Below the pieces are notes generated by a model, which was not told where the DNA came from, ran no database searches, and saw only the letters and a list, made by a program, of their open reading frames with translations. DNA of 64,000 nucleotides from Exophiala sp. HKRS030 (taxonomy: Eukaryota > Ascomycota > Eurotiomycetes > Chaetothyriales > Herpotrichiellaceae), in NCBI GenBank assembly GCA_023897205.1, contig JAHWDD010000008.1:2728001-2792000 (forward strand), given 5' to 3'. This document shows positions 42,724 to 54,566 of the stretch, piece by piece (position 1 is the stretch's first letter; each line of letters opens with the position of its first letter). The position numbers were made by a program, and so were the translations under genes.

Positions 42724-44304
42724 TGTACAACAAATCAAGTGTTATGGTGTTTGATAGTATTAGCATGTAGCAACCTCCAACACGAATGCGGGATGGGATG
42801 TATGAATTTTGATCCAGTGTTGCGTCTATCTCCACTTGGAACTAGTTCAGTAGCGACTGTTCTCGTATCGTGGGCACGGACAGGGAATGAACAGACCCAA
42901 CTTGGCGAGCAACGCCGAGATAGAGAGTAGCCAGTAGGGAGTAGGGATGTAGGGAGTAGGTAGCAGGTGGGTAGCATCACGCAGAATGTCGTATGTCTGA
43001 GACTGTGACGGATTCTTTACCCCATCGTGCTCTTTGATTCGCCGGTGGCTTCCACTCCACTTTCCTACGGTGGATGTTTTAACGCCGAATCACAGAATCC
43101 AAGTCGGAAAGTGCAATCGCCGTGAATGGCACAAAAAGGCACCTGCCACTGATAGGCTACACGCACCTGACACGTTCCTTCCAATTCTGCTTGCTGACCT
43201 GACCACCTTCCTTCTACAACCCGCCAGCTTACTTCTCAACAGCCACATACTGAAAATCCATGAATATCACCACTTGGCAATCTTCAAAAGACCAAGATCT
43301 CGACGGATTCCCTGCCTTATATCCGGACGCTGTGACCTCTATCCACCGGGAGAAGATACTCTTTCTAGATCAGAAACGCGATATGCCAAACTTTGGTCTG
43401 ACACTAAAACCCTCCAGCACGCCATCAACAGGACGTACACTTACCCCGTCCACACCGAACCTTCAGCTCCGGGAGTAGGCGTCTCAGAGCTTGAATCTGC
43501 ACCCTCGTCTCACCAAGGAATTGATTACCGGTTCTGGTACTGCCATCATCTCGCGGTCGTTTCCATCTTGATTCGGGCCTGATTCCGTGAATATGTTTGT
43601 GCGGGACCGGTCCCGTTTAGTGGTCGCTTTGGCTTACATAAACATCATCAACCTCACCTCCACTTTGGCAAGGTAAGTCTGACTTTAGCCAGTCATCCTC
43701 ATGCGCAGGATGGGGGAGTAATTTAGTCTCAAAGGATTGAATGAATATTCTCCTTTCCGTCACATCTTCCGCCGGGGCCCTTCAATCACGACTTTGGAGG
43801 ATTGGAAGATCATGCCTCGACCCAAAACAAAGTTCCGTGTTCGTGCTCTCCTCTCGACGAGAAACTACCATGAGTCCCACAATTGCCTTTTCCACAGGTA
43901 GGAGCATCAATTAGTGGTCACCGCCTAACTGCCGAGAGCCCGGCATTTTTGTTTGTCCAGGTGCAGCAGTATGTTGTCAAATGGATGAATCGGGTGGCCG
44001 GAGAGAGGATCTTACCTATTTCGCTCGACTCCTCAATGCATACATGGCATAAGGCCTGTATCCGATGCTACCCCTCATGAAGGTGTGGTTCTTACGCGAT
44101 CCGTACCATGTAAATACTACTAGGTATTGCTTGGAATGCTGATCTCACACCTCAGCACGGTTTAAATTGAGTGACTCGTCCACCCTTCTTGTCGCACTCG
44201 AGCTTTTCCACCAAGCTACGATTCTCCTACGACAGAAAGAAACACAGCAAACCCACTCCTCACTTCGACAACTATCTCCAAAAAACGCGAAGCAAACAAC
44301 AACC
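42724..44304. other. Divergent spacer palC / Gfa-like gene
   Basis: A small candidate gene at 43260-43478 is listed separately. Tandem TAGGGAGTAGG-like units lie around 42928-42965. Otherwise there are no supported genes. Confidence 0.45.
43260..43478 (+). CDS. Candidate small protein, Ser/Thr-Pro rich
   Basis: The ATG at 43260 opens 72 codons: a polar start (MNITTWQSSKDQDLDGFPAL), a middle with REKILFLDQKRDMPNFGL and a tail of TP/SP sites (STPSTGRTLTPSTPN) that could be kinase targets. I know no family. It lies 536 bp from palC on the opposite strand. It could be chance; codon use looks plausible but short. Confidence 0.3.
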   Translation: MNITTWQSSKDQDLDGFPALYPDAVTSIHREKILFLDQKRDMPNFGLTLKPSSTPSTGRTLTPSTPNLQLRE

Positions 44305-44862
44305 ATGTCTTACTCACTTCACCCTGCCATCGACAACGGTTTCAGCAAAGGAGATCCCAACTTCTCGGGTGGGAAAATCCACTGCTTGTGCTCCAGCAAG
44401 CCAGTCGAGGTTGAACTCGGCTCACAAGTTCTTCACAACCATGCATGTGGCTGCTCTCAATGCTGGAAGCCCAGCGGCGCCCTATTCTCTGTCATCGCGG
44501 TCATTCCCAAGGAAAAGGTCAAGGTTGTGGCCAACGGAGAGAAGCTCAAGATCATCAATCCCGCGGCTACCATTCAACGTTACGCCTGCCAGGACTGCGG
44601 GGTGCACCTGTACGGGCGCATCGAGAAGGATCACGCTTTCAAGGGCCTCGACTTTGTCCATGTCGAGCTAAGCGATGATAAGGGATGGCAAGAGCCTCAA
44701 TTCGCGGGTTTCGTGTCTTCGCTGGCAGAGCAGGGTTTCCCAGAGAACAAGCTCGATGAAGTGCGGGCTAAATTGAAGAGCATCGGGCTGGAGTCTTATG
44801 ACGCTCTCAGCCCGCCTCTCATGCAGGCATTGGCTGACTTCTCAGCAAAGAACAAGTTGTAG
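44305..44862 (+). CDS. Gfa/CENP-V-fold enzyme, S-(hydroxymethyl)glutathione synthase-like
   Basis: The ATG at 44305 gives 185 residues without introns, near the usual 190 for the family. Zinc-binding cysteines are arranged as in glutathione-dependent formaldehyde-activating enzymes: CLC near 32-34, CGCSQC near 53-58 and CQDC near 98-101, then [22 protein letters not shown]. The described reaction joins glutathione and formaldehyde to S-hydroxymethylglutathione, feeding formaldehyde dehydrogenase. Whether the enzyme truly catalyses this or just binds the adduct is debated. Cytosolic. The longer open frame upstream has no better ATG. Confidence 0.88.
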   Translation: MSYSLHPAIDNGFSKGDPNFSGGKIHCLCSSKPVEVELGSQVLHNHACGCSQCWKPSGALFSVIAVIPKEKVKVVANGEKLKIINPAATIQRYACQDCGVHLYGRIEKDHAFKGLDFVHVELSDDKGWQEPQFAGFVSSLAEQGFPENKLDEVRAKLKSIGLESYDALSPPLMQALADFSAKNKL

Positions 44863-46629
44863 TTGTTCGTTGTCTATCTTAGGGTTATCCGTGGTCAGAT
44901 GAACCTGGTGAGAAGAAGGTCGAGGGTTATATTACAAAAGCCACATGTCACTACGCGGTCGTCGTCCGCGCAAACGAGGAAAAAGATCAAGTCTTAGATA
45001 ACAAGTTTCCAAAAAAGAAAATCTGTAATTGTTTTGCCAGTGTACACCTCCTTGAAGTTTGCACAGTCCTTCTCGCTAGAACCAACAGCCTTCTCATCAA
45101 TCTCAATACCAACGGCAACATCAGTATCGCAAATGATAGGTATGGCAATAGCACAACCAAGTATCCATGCTCAAGCGTCGCCAACCACCAAAACTCCGTA
45201 TCCACACATCACTCAATCCGAATTTCCAAACTCCAACTTTCGGCGGGGAGTGGTATAGTTCGACGAGACGTGATAGAAGACAAGCGCCCAATTCACCCCG
45301 TCACCACCTTTCATTCTAGATCTCAAGGCTCGTATTCGTTCCTCCCTTTCCCGTCCGCAGGGGTCTCAATCCAACACGGAGATATAAACAATCGCAGATA
45401 AGAAAAGCACCGCGTGCATACTGCCTGTAAAATACACCGTGGAAACACCACCACCGCCACGTGAAGGGTTTAACACCCGGTGGAAGCGATGAATGCGGAA
45501 ATTCCCACAGCCAAGAAGAAACCGGGACTGAGCTACCTGTAGCACGAGAACGGGAGAGGGGACGGGAGAGGGGACGGGCGCTAAGCTTCACAACATCGAA
45601 ACTCCCTCTTTTCGTCTCGTACCTACAGTACCGTGAGTACCTACCTACCTACCTAATCTAGCCACCTACCTGCACCCTGTCGGGAATTGCGCCATCGTTT
45701 TGATTTCTCGGGACTTAGACATTGACAAAGACAGATCTACCGTAGCGCGTGCGTGACAGACTACAGGAGTTACCTAGTGAGCACTACGGACTTCGGAATA
45801 CGTATGTACATGATGTACCTATGCACTCACTGTACGGAGGTATAGCATTTTCATTTCCCCTCCCCTCTTTTTGACTCCTCTCACGGTGAGCCCCACATGG
45901 TTCTTGGATCTTTCTTCGTCTTCTTGTAGGGCGTTCGTGCGGGTCCGCCTGGCATTCGGAATCGCAAACAATACGTACCCTGGAACCCAAGACGGTGAGG
46001 GTATCTGAAGACCAGCGCGTAGGTCTGGCCAAACCAGGATGTTGGCATATTGGCATGTTGGCATGTTATTGATTGCATCATCCCAAGACCACATGTGCCG
46101 AAGAGCTTTGGGATAGGCTCTACGGAGCAGTTGGAGCTCGCTGTGGGTTGCTTGTTTGGGTTTAGGGATTAACGTCCGGAGAGAGATAGAGAGTGGTCGA
46201 CGTCTAGGAGGTTGTTGTGCTAGATAGGGGGTCTTGGGTTGGGAGTAGCGGTTGTTCTATGTACGTAGTTAGAGATGGATGGCAGTTGGTGTCAAGTCCA
46301 GGTCTATTATTTGGTCGAATAAATGATATTCTGCATTTGGTTACTGGAGAGCAAACTGGCTTCAGCGTCGTCCTTTGGAATTCTTCAGTATTCATTTTTA
46401 GTTGTGACTTTCGACCCAAAAGGGGAACGCCGTTTGAATTTGTATGTACAATGCAAGCTGATGCTTGTGAGTTTATGTGCGTCTTTTCTCATTCCCTTGG
46501 CTGGGCTCAACATGCCTTGATCTCCTGTCTGGGTGACAGCGAGGACGCTTTTTGTTGAGTATACGATGCCTGATATTCCCAGTCAACGGGACTGGGACAC
46601 TTTCTCGGGACGCTTGCAATTTCACTCTC
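44863..46629. other. Intergenic with clustered TACCTA units
   Basis: A TACCTACCTACCTACCTA run lies at about 45638-45657, with another CCACCTACCTGCA nearby. No open frame shows a recognisable domain on either strand. Confidence 0.5.
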
Positions 46630-47294
46630 CTAATACAAGGTATCACCTCCCTTTCCACTCGTGTTGCCAGGCCTGTTGTCTGAACCTTTGGCACCCTTAG
46701 CCTGCTGTGCCGTGGGATAATCGGTGTAAATTTCTGGACCGCCGGCTGGGCCATTGACACCAGGAACATAGTTTTGCTGTTGGCCTCGGTATCCCTTTTC
46801 TTTGTTTTCTCTTAATAATTGGAGGTATCGTTCTGGAGTTGAAGGTTAGGTCGATGTTTTGTATATCCTCGAGGAAAGCATAAAGGGCTGTGCATACCTC
46901 TGTACTTTCCGCATTTTTCTAAATGATTGACTCCCTCGCGAACATAACATTTGCCTGTGACATTCAAAGTCAGTCTTGCACCTCGACACCACATTGAAAG
47001 TCCACGGATGAAGTCTTCCTGCAGACCGAGATTTGTTTCTCTTCAAGACCTAGCTTCGCGCAAAAACAGACTCATCCTGGCCACACGCATCTCTTGTAAT
47101 CTCTAACATAAGAACCGCAACATACCCATTTCTTGCCCTACTAGTCTCGTCATCATCGACTTGACCCATTGTTCTCGGATAATTGCATCTCTTGCGTCAA
47201 CCACGGCCTGATTGTCTCCAAAATCGACGCCTTGAAACGTAGGAGGCACCTTAGGCTTCTTTGCCAGGAATGCTGCGGACTCGGGAGTCGTCAT
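46630..47294 (-). CDS. NADH:ubiquinone oxidoreductase (complex I) subunit NDUFB10/PDSW homologue
   Basis: Three exons (47294-47126, 46954-46898, 46832-46630) join in phase to 142 residues. The N-terminus MTTPESAAFLAKKPKVPPTF, then ARDAIIREQWVKSMMTRLVGQEMGKCYVREGVN and HLEKCGKYRERYLQLLREN, carries the Cys-x(10)-Cys spacing of NDUFB10, which forms disulfides in the intermembrane space. The tail (GPAGGPEIYTDYPTAQQAKG) is fungal. It is an accessory subunit of the membrane arm of complex I. The 57-nt middle exon holds most of the diagnostic segment and is invisible to single-frame scans. The name relies on remembered fungal homologues. Confidence 0.78.
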
Positions 47295-48853
47295 GATGGT
47301 CGTGGAGGAGATTGGAGAGGGAGAATTCGTCGGGGATCTGGAGATAACCTTGCCGTCAAGACTGACGGATTTGCTGTGGAAAGTCGCACTCTTCAAGATC
47401 TATTCCGGAAGATCGTGAAGGTCAACTCAATACTAGGTGTCGTTGTCTGCAGCGTGGTTGATTTGTTGATGTAGGTAGTTGTCGACCAAGCTCCGATTGC
47501 TTTCGACGACACATGATTTGCTGCCGTCCTTTGGAGGAGCTCGGCTTTGATGCCAAGAAAATCCGCTTTAGGTAAGGCGATGATGCCGCCTTGTCCGCAC
47601 CACTCACAAGGATAGAATGAGTACGACAGACACTTAACCACCTACAGTAAATCACAACCACTATCACCAGTTGTCGTCCGATATGTATATATGTCGAATG
47701 CTCTTGGTTAATGCGCATCTCCTCTTTTGGTTATGATCAGGGTCAGAGATCTCACACTGCCTCTTTGTGCCCGACTTCTCGTACAGCTTTACGCTCGCTT
47801 CGCCGCCATAGCTGGTAGCGTCAACATGATTGACAATGGCAAAGCCTCAAACTTCATTTGCTCATGACCTATTTCAACATCTACAATGGTCTACCCTTGA
47901 AATTTTACTCCCTGTCGTTTTGCAAGGGTAAGCGAGACCAGGTTGGTGAATAGCCAGTTAAAGTGGCAAGCGATAATTTGAGGAGCAATATATTACTAGA
48001 CCATACTCTGTTGGCCCTGGCGGTCTCTGAATCGTCAATCAGAGTAGCAAGGGGTCCACCAAAATCGAGAGGGAGTAAAATTTCAAGGTTAGACCATTGT
48101 AAGTCTCCGTTCTGAATGCTACACAGAATCGGTTCTGTCCCGTCCCAATATGGGTTGTTGGTCTTGTTCCCAAGATTGAGGTCATTTTGGGATGAATCAA
48201 GTCATTGATATTGGAACAGCCCAACACAGCAGTGTAAATTTATTTGGCAATGGTGTCAATCGATATACAAGATAATCCGACATATAAACATCAAACTCTG
48301 GATCATCAAGCCCGAGCATCTTTCTTCGAAGTGTTCCCCGGAAGGGAACACCACCAGACTAATCTATTGCGCTCTGCTGAAGCTTGTCGCCGATCGAATC
48401 CGAAATATCATGCTCTCTCACAACGCTAGACTGTCGGCCAGCGCGCCCGAGTCAACAAAGGTGGGAAGCCTGTCTCGCGAAATCTCCACTTAAGCCCTTG
48501 CAGCGTGAGAATGATATTGGTTTGAATATATTAGGATGGACGTTGCAGATACAAGCAGCCTCTTCGGTCGCAAAGCCTATGATTCAGGCTTGTGCCAATC
48601 GCTTTCGACGTCCTATGTCCTATGACTCATCTCTCTCCTAGGGGCACATGGCGGATTCACAAATGAAGCACGTAGGAACAATGAGCTCCGAACTTTCGAG
48701 ATTAAGGGTCACTTCCCGCGATTTCTCATCCATGTATGGAGGAGTACATATTCAAGTCATATATTATTTGTCCACTTCTAGTTGGACAAGTACTTCTCTT
48801 GTGTGTCAGATACATATTTACCCCCAGGCATGTTGTAAGTCACTCTGTCACTC
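47295..48853. other. Intergenic, no supported gene
   Basis: Short frames only (for example 48244-48429, + and 47422-47718, -), without domains or consistent splicing. Confidence 0.45.
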
Positions 48854-50092
48854 TCAGTCATCAAACCCACCAAACGACAAGACGATCTTCTCAGCCCTAG
48901 CCACTGCCGTCGCTGTCGAGGTTGGCGACGCCAAATCGTCTGGATCGACGATTCGACCAGCAGGAACTTGGTTTTGGTTCTGACTCTGACTCTGACCGCC
49001 GTTGACAGGCGTCGTGGACTTGGGCGAGATAGCTGGCGTCTCAAGCCGTGACGGACGATTAGAATCATCACCGGCATTTCCACCACTCGACTTGAAACCT
49101 GAGAATAGACTTCGGCCTTCTCCTCCGGACCAGTCGTTATTATGGTCAGTATTGGGTTTCCACCCTACGACGCCACGCACGAAACCACCAACTGAGTTGG
49201 AACTTACCACACTTGCATTCACGCTCGTGTTGGTGCTCGCGCTTGTTCTCTGGCTCGTACTCGTGCTGCTAGTGGCGTTGTTATCGGTACTGAGTTCCGA
49301 GCTGCTGCCAAGGTCTTCTGGACTCTCGGGTCGTCGGCCGAAGAGCGACTCAGCATCGATACTCGCACCACCAACGACATTATCATCTCCAGCACCATCT
49401 CCAGCGTTCTCATCTGGCATGATCACCGCTTCTGGTGGCGAAACATCCCTACTCTCATCACGAGTCGTAGCGCGAAACTTCCTCCCCTGCCACGCGGTAG
49501 GACCTCCAAAACTGCCGCCGCCGCCGCCGCCGAAACTCGATCTAGCAAACCGCTGGCTCATTCGGGAATTCATATCGTCGTGAGTCCGCTGGTGGAATGC
49601 GGCGAGACGCGCTTCGCGGTCTTCAATGCACACACTGCATAGGTTCTCGATCCCCAGCGTGTGCATTGGATGCACGAGTTTTTCTGTGCATTCGGAAGTT
49701 AGTGCCTGTGGCTGGTATGGTGCTTGTGATTGTGGAGGGAGTGGATCAAATCTCGGAGTGGTGGCACTATGACTGGCATCAACGTTGGTGGTGGTGGTGA
49801 TGGTGGTAGGATCAGTGCCAGTGCCAGTGCCATCGGTAGGATGAACGCCTTCTCCCTGTGCATGGCGGCTTGTCCGTTCACCATCCGACGTAGCGAGTCC
49901 TCCTTTTGTGCCGTCCGTCAACCTCCCCCTCGACCTCGACCTCGATCTCGGTTTCGACATGAATCCCCGTCTCTCTCCCGAACCCGACCCACACACCAAC
50001 GCTCTCTTGGAACACGGCGAGTTATGGACCGGGAAATCAGACATGGCGACATGCCCGCACGTCAAGAACACGTACGTCGTGTAATAACACAT
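48854..50092 (-). CDS. Cys/His-motif protein of unknown function
   Basis: The ATG at 50092 gives 412 residues without introns. The N-terminus MCYYTTYVFLTCGHVAMSDFP..SPC and, about 100 residues later, CTEKLVHPMHTLGIENLCSVC contain regularly spaced Cys/His that could bind zinc. I have seen this pair in other filamentous-fungal proteins but know no function. Between them lies an Arg/Ser stretch (SKPRSRSRSRGR). After them come a Gly run (SSFGGGGGGSFGG), a WQGRKFR patch, and a long Ser/Thr/Asn-rich disordered tail with VRGVVGWKP and GRSLFSGF. No targeting signal or membrane segment. The reverse-strand frame 49002-49583 is a shadow. Confidence 0.75.
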   Translation of the reverse strand: MCYYTTYVFLTCGHVAMSDFPVHNSPCSKRALVCGSGSGERRGFMSKPRSRSRSRGRLTDGTKGGLATSDGERTSRHAQGEGVHPTDGTGTGTDPTTITTTTNVDASHSATTPRFDPLPPQSQAPYQPQALTSECTEKLVHPMHTLGIENLCSVCIEDREARLAAFHQRTHDDMNSRMSQRFARSSFGGGGGGSFGGPTAWQGRKFRATTRDESRDVSPPEAVIMPDENAGDGAGDDNVVGGASIDAESLFGRRPESPEDLGSSSELSTDNNATSSTSTSQRTSASTNTSVNASVVSSNSVGGFVRGVVGWKPNTDHNNDWSGGEGRSLFSGFKSSGGNAGDDSNRPSRLETPAISPKSTTPVNGGQSQSQNQNQVPAGRIVDPDDLASPTSTATAVARAEKIVLSFGGFDD

Positions 50093-52311
50093 GATTTTCT
50101 GTCCTTTTTCTCCCTTCTGTATCCTGATTCAGATCCTGTGTTTCGGGGACCCTTGGCTTGCAAATCTATTGTCGCTGGTCAGTAGTAGCAGGGGCAGTGG
50201 GACTAGTTTGACCTGTGTGGATTCCTTGCTTGGATTTGGACTGGTCGAGGTCGGTCGACGTCTGCAAGCGTGTATCTGTACGTCTGTACTGTACGTCTGT
50301 AAGTCTGTTACGTCGTATGTGTCTGCGTATATGTATGAAACAGGGTTCCTGAGAAGAGCGGACGGACAGACGATGAATCAACTTCACCCACCCGAACTGC
50401 AGCGTTTGTTCCTTTGTTAGTTTGTTCAATTTGTACGTTTGTCCCTGTGTGCCTGTGTCGCTTTGTCTATCTGTCTATCTGTCTGCATGCGTATAGTAGT
50501 ATAGTCTAGTCTAGTCTATGCGTGCTCTCGAGTGCGGATGCTTCACAGCGGTCGATCGATCAATCAATCAGCCAACGAGCAACAAGCAACAGACGAGCGA
50601 GCGAGCGAGCGAACAGAGTGATTCAAAAGAGCATAATCAGGGAAATCAGAGTGGAGCTAACTAACTAGAGCAGACAGAACGACAATGCTCTTCTTGTCTC
50701 TTCTTATCTCTTCTTCTACCGTGTCCTGTCCGTCCGTCCGTCCGGGACACCAGAAACAATGAGGAATCCGTCTTCAAAGAAACCATTATCCACTCCCTCA
50801 CTCCCTCATTGACCACTAACCACTAACCACTAACCGGCAACTCAGTCCTTCCCTCACCCTGTCGCTGTTTCCATCCACACGCATCTCCATCCCCATCCAC
50901 CGACCGCGTCGCGTCGTTCATCAAAGCCCGGCAGCCTTGTAGCCTTGTAGCCCCGGTAGCTAGCTGGCTACCTAGGAGCGCGGAAAAGGGGCGGTTTGGA
51001 GTGTTGGGTGTTGGGGTTTCTTTGTCGCCCTTCTTGTCGCTTCCTTTTCCTTGTTTGTCCTTCTTTCCCTTTGTTTTTGCCTCTGCAGGTGGGATGGGGG
51101 TTGGGGACTTGGGGTTAGATGTTGGATGCTTTGTGGGATCTGGATTAGTATGGGGAAGGTTTGGGCAGTGGAGCAGAGGGAAAGAGAAAGAGAAAGAGAA
51201 AGAGAAATAGCCTTGCCAATTGCCATGCATGGTAAAGGAGTGCAGGGGAGGGAGTGGGGAGGGAGAGGGGGTTTTAAGATGGGTTTTTGATCGTGATCGT
51301 CAACGTCAACGTCGAACTGCACATGGCAGATGGCATGGTAATAGTAAGTACAGGGGAGTAGAGCAATGGTCATATAATCATATAACATATAACATATACC
51401 ATTGTATGGAACCAGTAGAGCACGGAGGACTAGCTACCTGGGCGGGCAGCACAGCGTGGCAGTGGCACGGTATGGCGGTATAGCGGTATAGTGTAGAAGG
51501 GCGGTTGCGTATTGTTCTCTGGCGAATCACCACTGGTCACGGATGGAATGACTGCGCGAACGTGAATGTGTGAACAGAGAGGAGGACGGGGGACTGGGAT
51601 GGGGACTGGGACGGACACGATCTTTGGTCGGATCGATGCGTGACGTCGTCGTCGGCTCGGCGTCGGAAGCTCTGTGAAGATATGAACAAGGAGTGTTTTT
51701 GTCGGTCAGATTAGGGTGGGCGTGGGGCGTGGGATGTAGGATGGGTGTAGGATGGGTGGAATGTGATGCTTTGGGCTGTGGGTGGGTACTGAAGTGGTAG
51801 TAGTGAGGTGGTGACAAAGAATTGATTGTTCGTGGGTTAGTTTGCGTCTCGTTTGCGTTTGCGTACGGGTTTGCTCTGGTTCCAAAGTCAGTGAAAACTG
51901 TGGGCATCTGTGTCTCTGTACAGCATTTTTGCGAAGATGGATGGATGGTCAGAACAGTTTGTTCTTTGTTGAGGTCTGGGAGAATGAAAGATTGGATTGT
52001 GAGGAGCCTCGCGCGGAATCTCGCGTTGGAATCAGTGCCAGAGGATAGATGGCAGACAGAAAGAGAGACAAATTTTTGAATCATGATCATCATTCCTGTG
52101 GCTGCATTTCTAGAAATATACATGACCTTTGCCATGCGAAGCAGCTGTACACCCAGGCATGTCATCCTCCGTGTCGTCCAGTTATGATGGCTGGGGAAAA
52201 TGTAGTCGACTTGAAACAGACGTTGTTCCCAAACTGTTCCGATCGATTTCTTGTGTTCCTCGACTTCCTGTCAAGGAATAAAACATCATGTCTTCGAGTT
52301 TGTAGGAATCA
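50093..52311. repeat. Microsatellite-rich spacer
   Basis: Simple repeats seen: CTGTCTAT/TCTAG units at 50464-50520, GCGA at 50594-50613, CCGT at 50727-50744, ACTAACC at 50813-50834 and AAAGAG at 51181-51209. The long open frames in this interval (50823-51388 and 51527-52165, both -) are low-complexity Pro/Ser/Thr/His translations, and I reject them as genes. It may hold long untranslated leaders. Confidence 0.6.
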
Positions 52312-52875
52312 TCACTCCTCGGCAGCAAGCACGACAGCCGGTCTGGCTTGATCATCTCGACCTAGAGCCTCGGCAATATCTGCCTTCTTACCTGTCCAAT
52401 CCTCGCCTTCTTCCTCTTCAATCTCCTTGCCTGTCCTTTCTCCTCTTTTGTGTAACTCCTGTTCATGTTCCTGCGCCTTATCACCGAGATCTTCTGTGAG
52501 AGATTCGGCGTCTTTGTGTCCTCCACCACCACCTTGTTTGACAGCTTGCGCGACCTCACCCTCACCTGGCGCACGCATCTGTTCGCCATCGAGGTTACTG
52601 TCACCGGTAGAGTAACCTTGCTTGTCGGATTCTGGAATAGACTTTTCTTTTAACGAGCCTGTGTCACCAGCGCCCAAGGCTGAGGGCCGTGCGTCTTCAC
52701 CGTGGTGAGAGGGGACGTCATGGGATTCACGGTGATCGATGGGCTTGGAGTTGGTAGACGTCTTGTCTTTTGAGGTTGTCTGTTCGGCTGAGGTTTTGGA
52801 GGCGGCATTGTCTTCTTGGTTCAGACCTGTTTGCTGAGTGGGCTGTGATGGCGCCGAAGGATCAAGAGCTGACAT
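52312..52875 (-). CDS. Hydrophilic disordered protein of unknown function
   Basis: The ATG at 52875 (MSALDPSAPSQPTQQ) gives 187 residues. The composition is polar throughout: Ser/Thr/Gln/Asp first half, PGEGEVAQAVKQGGGGGHKD in the middle, then charged helix (DKAQEHEQELHKRGERTGKEIEEEEGED) and a DWTGKKADIAEALGRDDQ tail. Similar small proteins with a GEGEVA..GGGG block occur in other Pezizomycotina, by my recollection, and resemble stress hydrophilins, but no role is known. It lies next to a microsatellite-rich spacer. It looks real because the frame is long for its strand and the shift-frame ORFs are shorter. Confidence 0.6.
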   Translation of the reverse strand: MSALDPSAPSQPTQQTGLNQEDNAASKTSAEQTTSKDKTSTNSKPIDHRESHDVPSHHGEDARPSALGAGDTGSLKEKSIPESDKQGYSTGDSNLDGEQMRAPGEGEVAQAVKQGGGGGHKDAESLTEDLGDKAQEHEQELHKRGERTGKEIEEEEGEDWTGKKADIAEALGRDDQARPAVVLAAEE

Positions 52876-53869
52876 TGTGTTCAAGAAGAATTCTGTTCGA
52901 CAGACAGTGTGTATTTTGTTTGGCAATCTGTGGATAATCGAGAAGGGTGTAACTGTACGGAAACTGAATTTGCTCTGCTGAACCGTAGCAGTTATAGACG
53001 TAGATGTAGATCAGAGGGCGATGGTATAAAGTTTGAAGAGTGACGTCTAGGATAATTGTATCGAGGAGGTTGGTGCACGCGATATTGTTATGGATGTTCA
53101 GTATGTAGGTAGCCAGTGGGTGGGAATTGGTGCGATTCTCCTGAAGATAATGGTGCATGTAAAATAAAGAATTGTTCGGGTGATTTCTCACAAGATGCTG
53201 TCATATGCCTAGGGATGATATGATAACGCGAAGGACAATCACATCCCCTGCAGTCATTCGCAGATGGAAAAATGGATGTGACATCATTGCGATTTTGTGT
53301 GGAGATTCCAGATGACAGGCGGCGACGATCTTGTTGTTTGGTCTTGAGTTGACTCCGCATATAATGGAGCAAGAGACACGTGATATCTCGACCAAAGACC
53401 GCCACGTGATATTGTTGCAACTCGCTTTCTGGGTCGCATCAATAGCATGCCCTCTGACTCAACTCAGATACAGAGGAATATGGCTTTGTCGAATCATCGA
53501 GATGTTGGGATGTCTTGCTCCATGGCAAGATAGACGATGCCAATGAAGACTAAGAGGATGTTGCCGTCAGATCATCACCAGAAACCCACTCTTGTCGTCC
53601 TGTAAAGATAGATCGGTCTTCACTTGGAGGATGCATGAACCAATACAAATCTTGCAGATGAAGAAGAGGCTTTCAGTGTCGAAACATGGCATGTGAAAAC
53701 CACAACCATCTCTCGTTGGCTATAAAAGACATTTCTTCTTCCTGTTAAAGCACACCTCGTTGACCTCGTCGCCTTTGCTGCTCTTGATGGAGGCCAAAAT
53801 GTCAACACCTTCTGAGTATATCCCCCTTCAATCTCCTGGCACTGCGGACAACACTAACTTCTGACAAGG
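52876..53869. other. Divergent spacer
   Basis: Nothing coding is supported. Two CACGTGATAT units (about 53379-53388 and 53403-53412) lie in one 40-nt stretch and could be bHLH sites. Confidence 0.4.
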
Positions 53870-54566
53870 ATGATCAAAGCGGAAGCAGCCATCAGCAAAC
53901 AGATCGGTAGCTTGTACAAAGCAATGGCCACCATCAAGAAGCATCAGATCTTGATTCAAGGTCGTAAGATCAGAATTCGAGAGACTGTCATCCCAGACAT
54001 GGTTTGTGGTTCAATTTGACACAACCGAGATCATCAAGCTGACTTGATCTCAGGTTTTGTTCGAGACATCTGATAAGCCATTTGATCGACAAGGCCTCTG
54101 CAAGTTGCCGGGAGAGCTACAGGAACTAATCTGGCGCTCGATTGACCCAGTGGACCGGACAGCACTAGCATTGACTTCAAAGAGCCATGCAGCAGTCTAT
54201 GCCGACCTCAAAGATCGAAAAGTTGTCCGGAATGGTAAGCTGATCTGTCGACTACCAGGTCCGATTCGGGTGGTGAAGACACACCGTCTCCAGGTCCTCG
54301 TCCGACTTAGGAGCTGGATGCCTTCAGAATTGCGCCTCTGTTATCGCTGCCTCCAATATGTTGACATCGCCCAGTCTCGGAAGGGAAATGACGGGGGTTG
54401 GGGAGGAAATGCTCATCTCGTGGAAGGAGGATTAGCAACGGCCAAGGCCATGAAAGAGGGTCCTCGTTGTCCTCTTTGTATTCAACGTCAACAGCTTCAA
54501 GTGGCCCAGGGTATGAGGACATATAAAGAATATGCCAGAACAGTGTCTCGAATCAAAGGTGTCTGA
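53870..54566 (+). CDS. F-box-like protein with Cys pairs
   Basis: Exon 1 (53870-54001, 44 codons: MIKAEAAISKQIGSLYKAMATI...) and exon 2 (54054-54566) join in phase 0 across a 52-nt intron (GTTTGT..TCAG) to 214 residues. GLCKLPGELQELIWRSIDPVDRTALALTSKSHAAVY at about 58-93 is a typical short fungal F-box, which recruits targets to SCF ubiquitin ligases via Skp1. Two Cys pairs, CYRC near 139-142 and CPLC near 186-189, probably bind zinc and are common in the C-terminal parts of such fungal proteins. The first exon is helical and may dimerise. Substrate unknown. The first exon would be missed by a single-frame scan. Confidence 0.68.

Noticed and set aside
49002..49583. Leu/Val-rich plus-strand frame resembling a membrane protein
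   Set aside because: Antisense of the Ser/Thr/Asn-rich tail of the Cys/His-motif protein.
50464..50834. Repeat arrays considered as CRISPR or minisatellite
   Set aside because: The units are 4-8 bp direct microsatellites without spacers, and the genome is eukaryotic.
51527..52165. Long minus-strand Pro/Thr/His frame
   Set aside because: Low-complexity translation of microsatellite-rich DNA, with no conserved segment.
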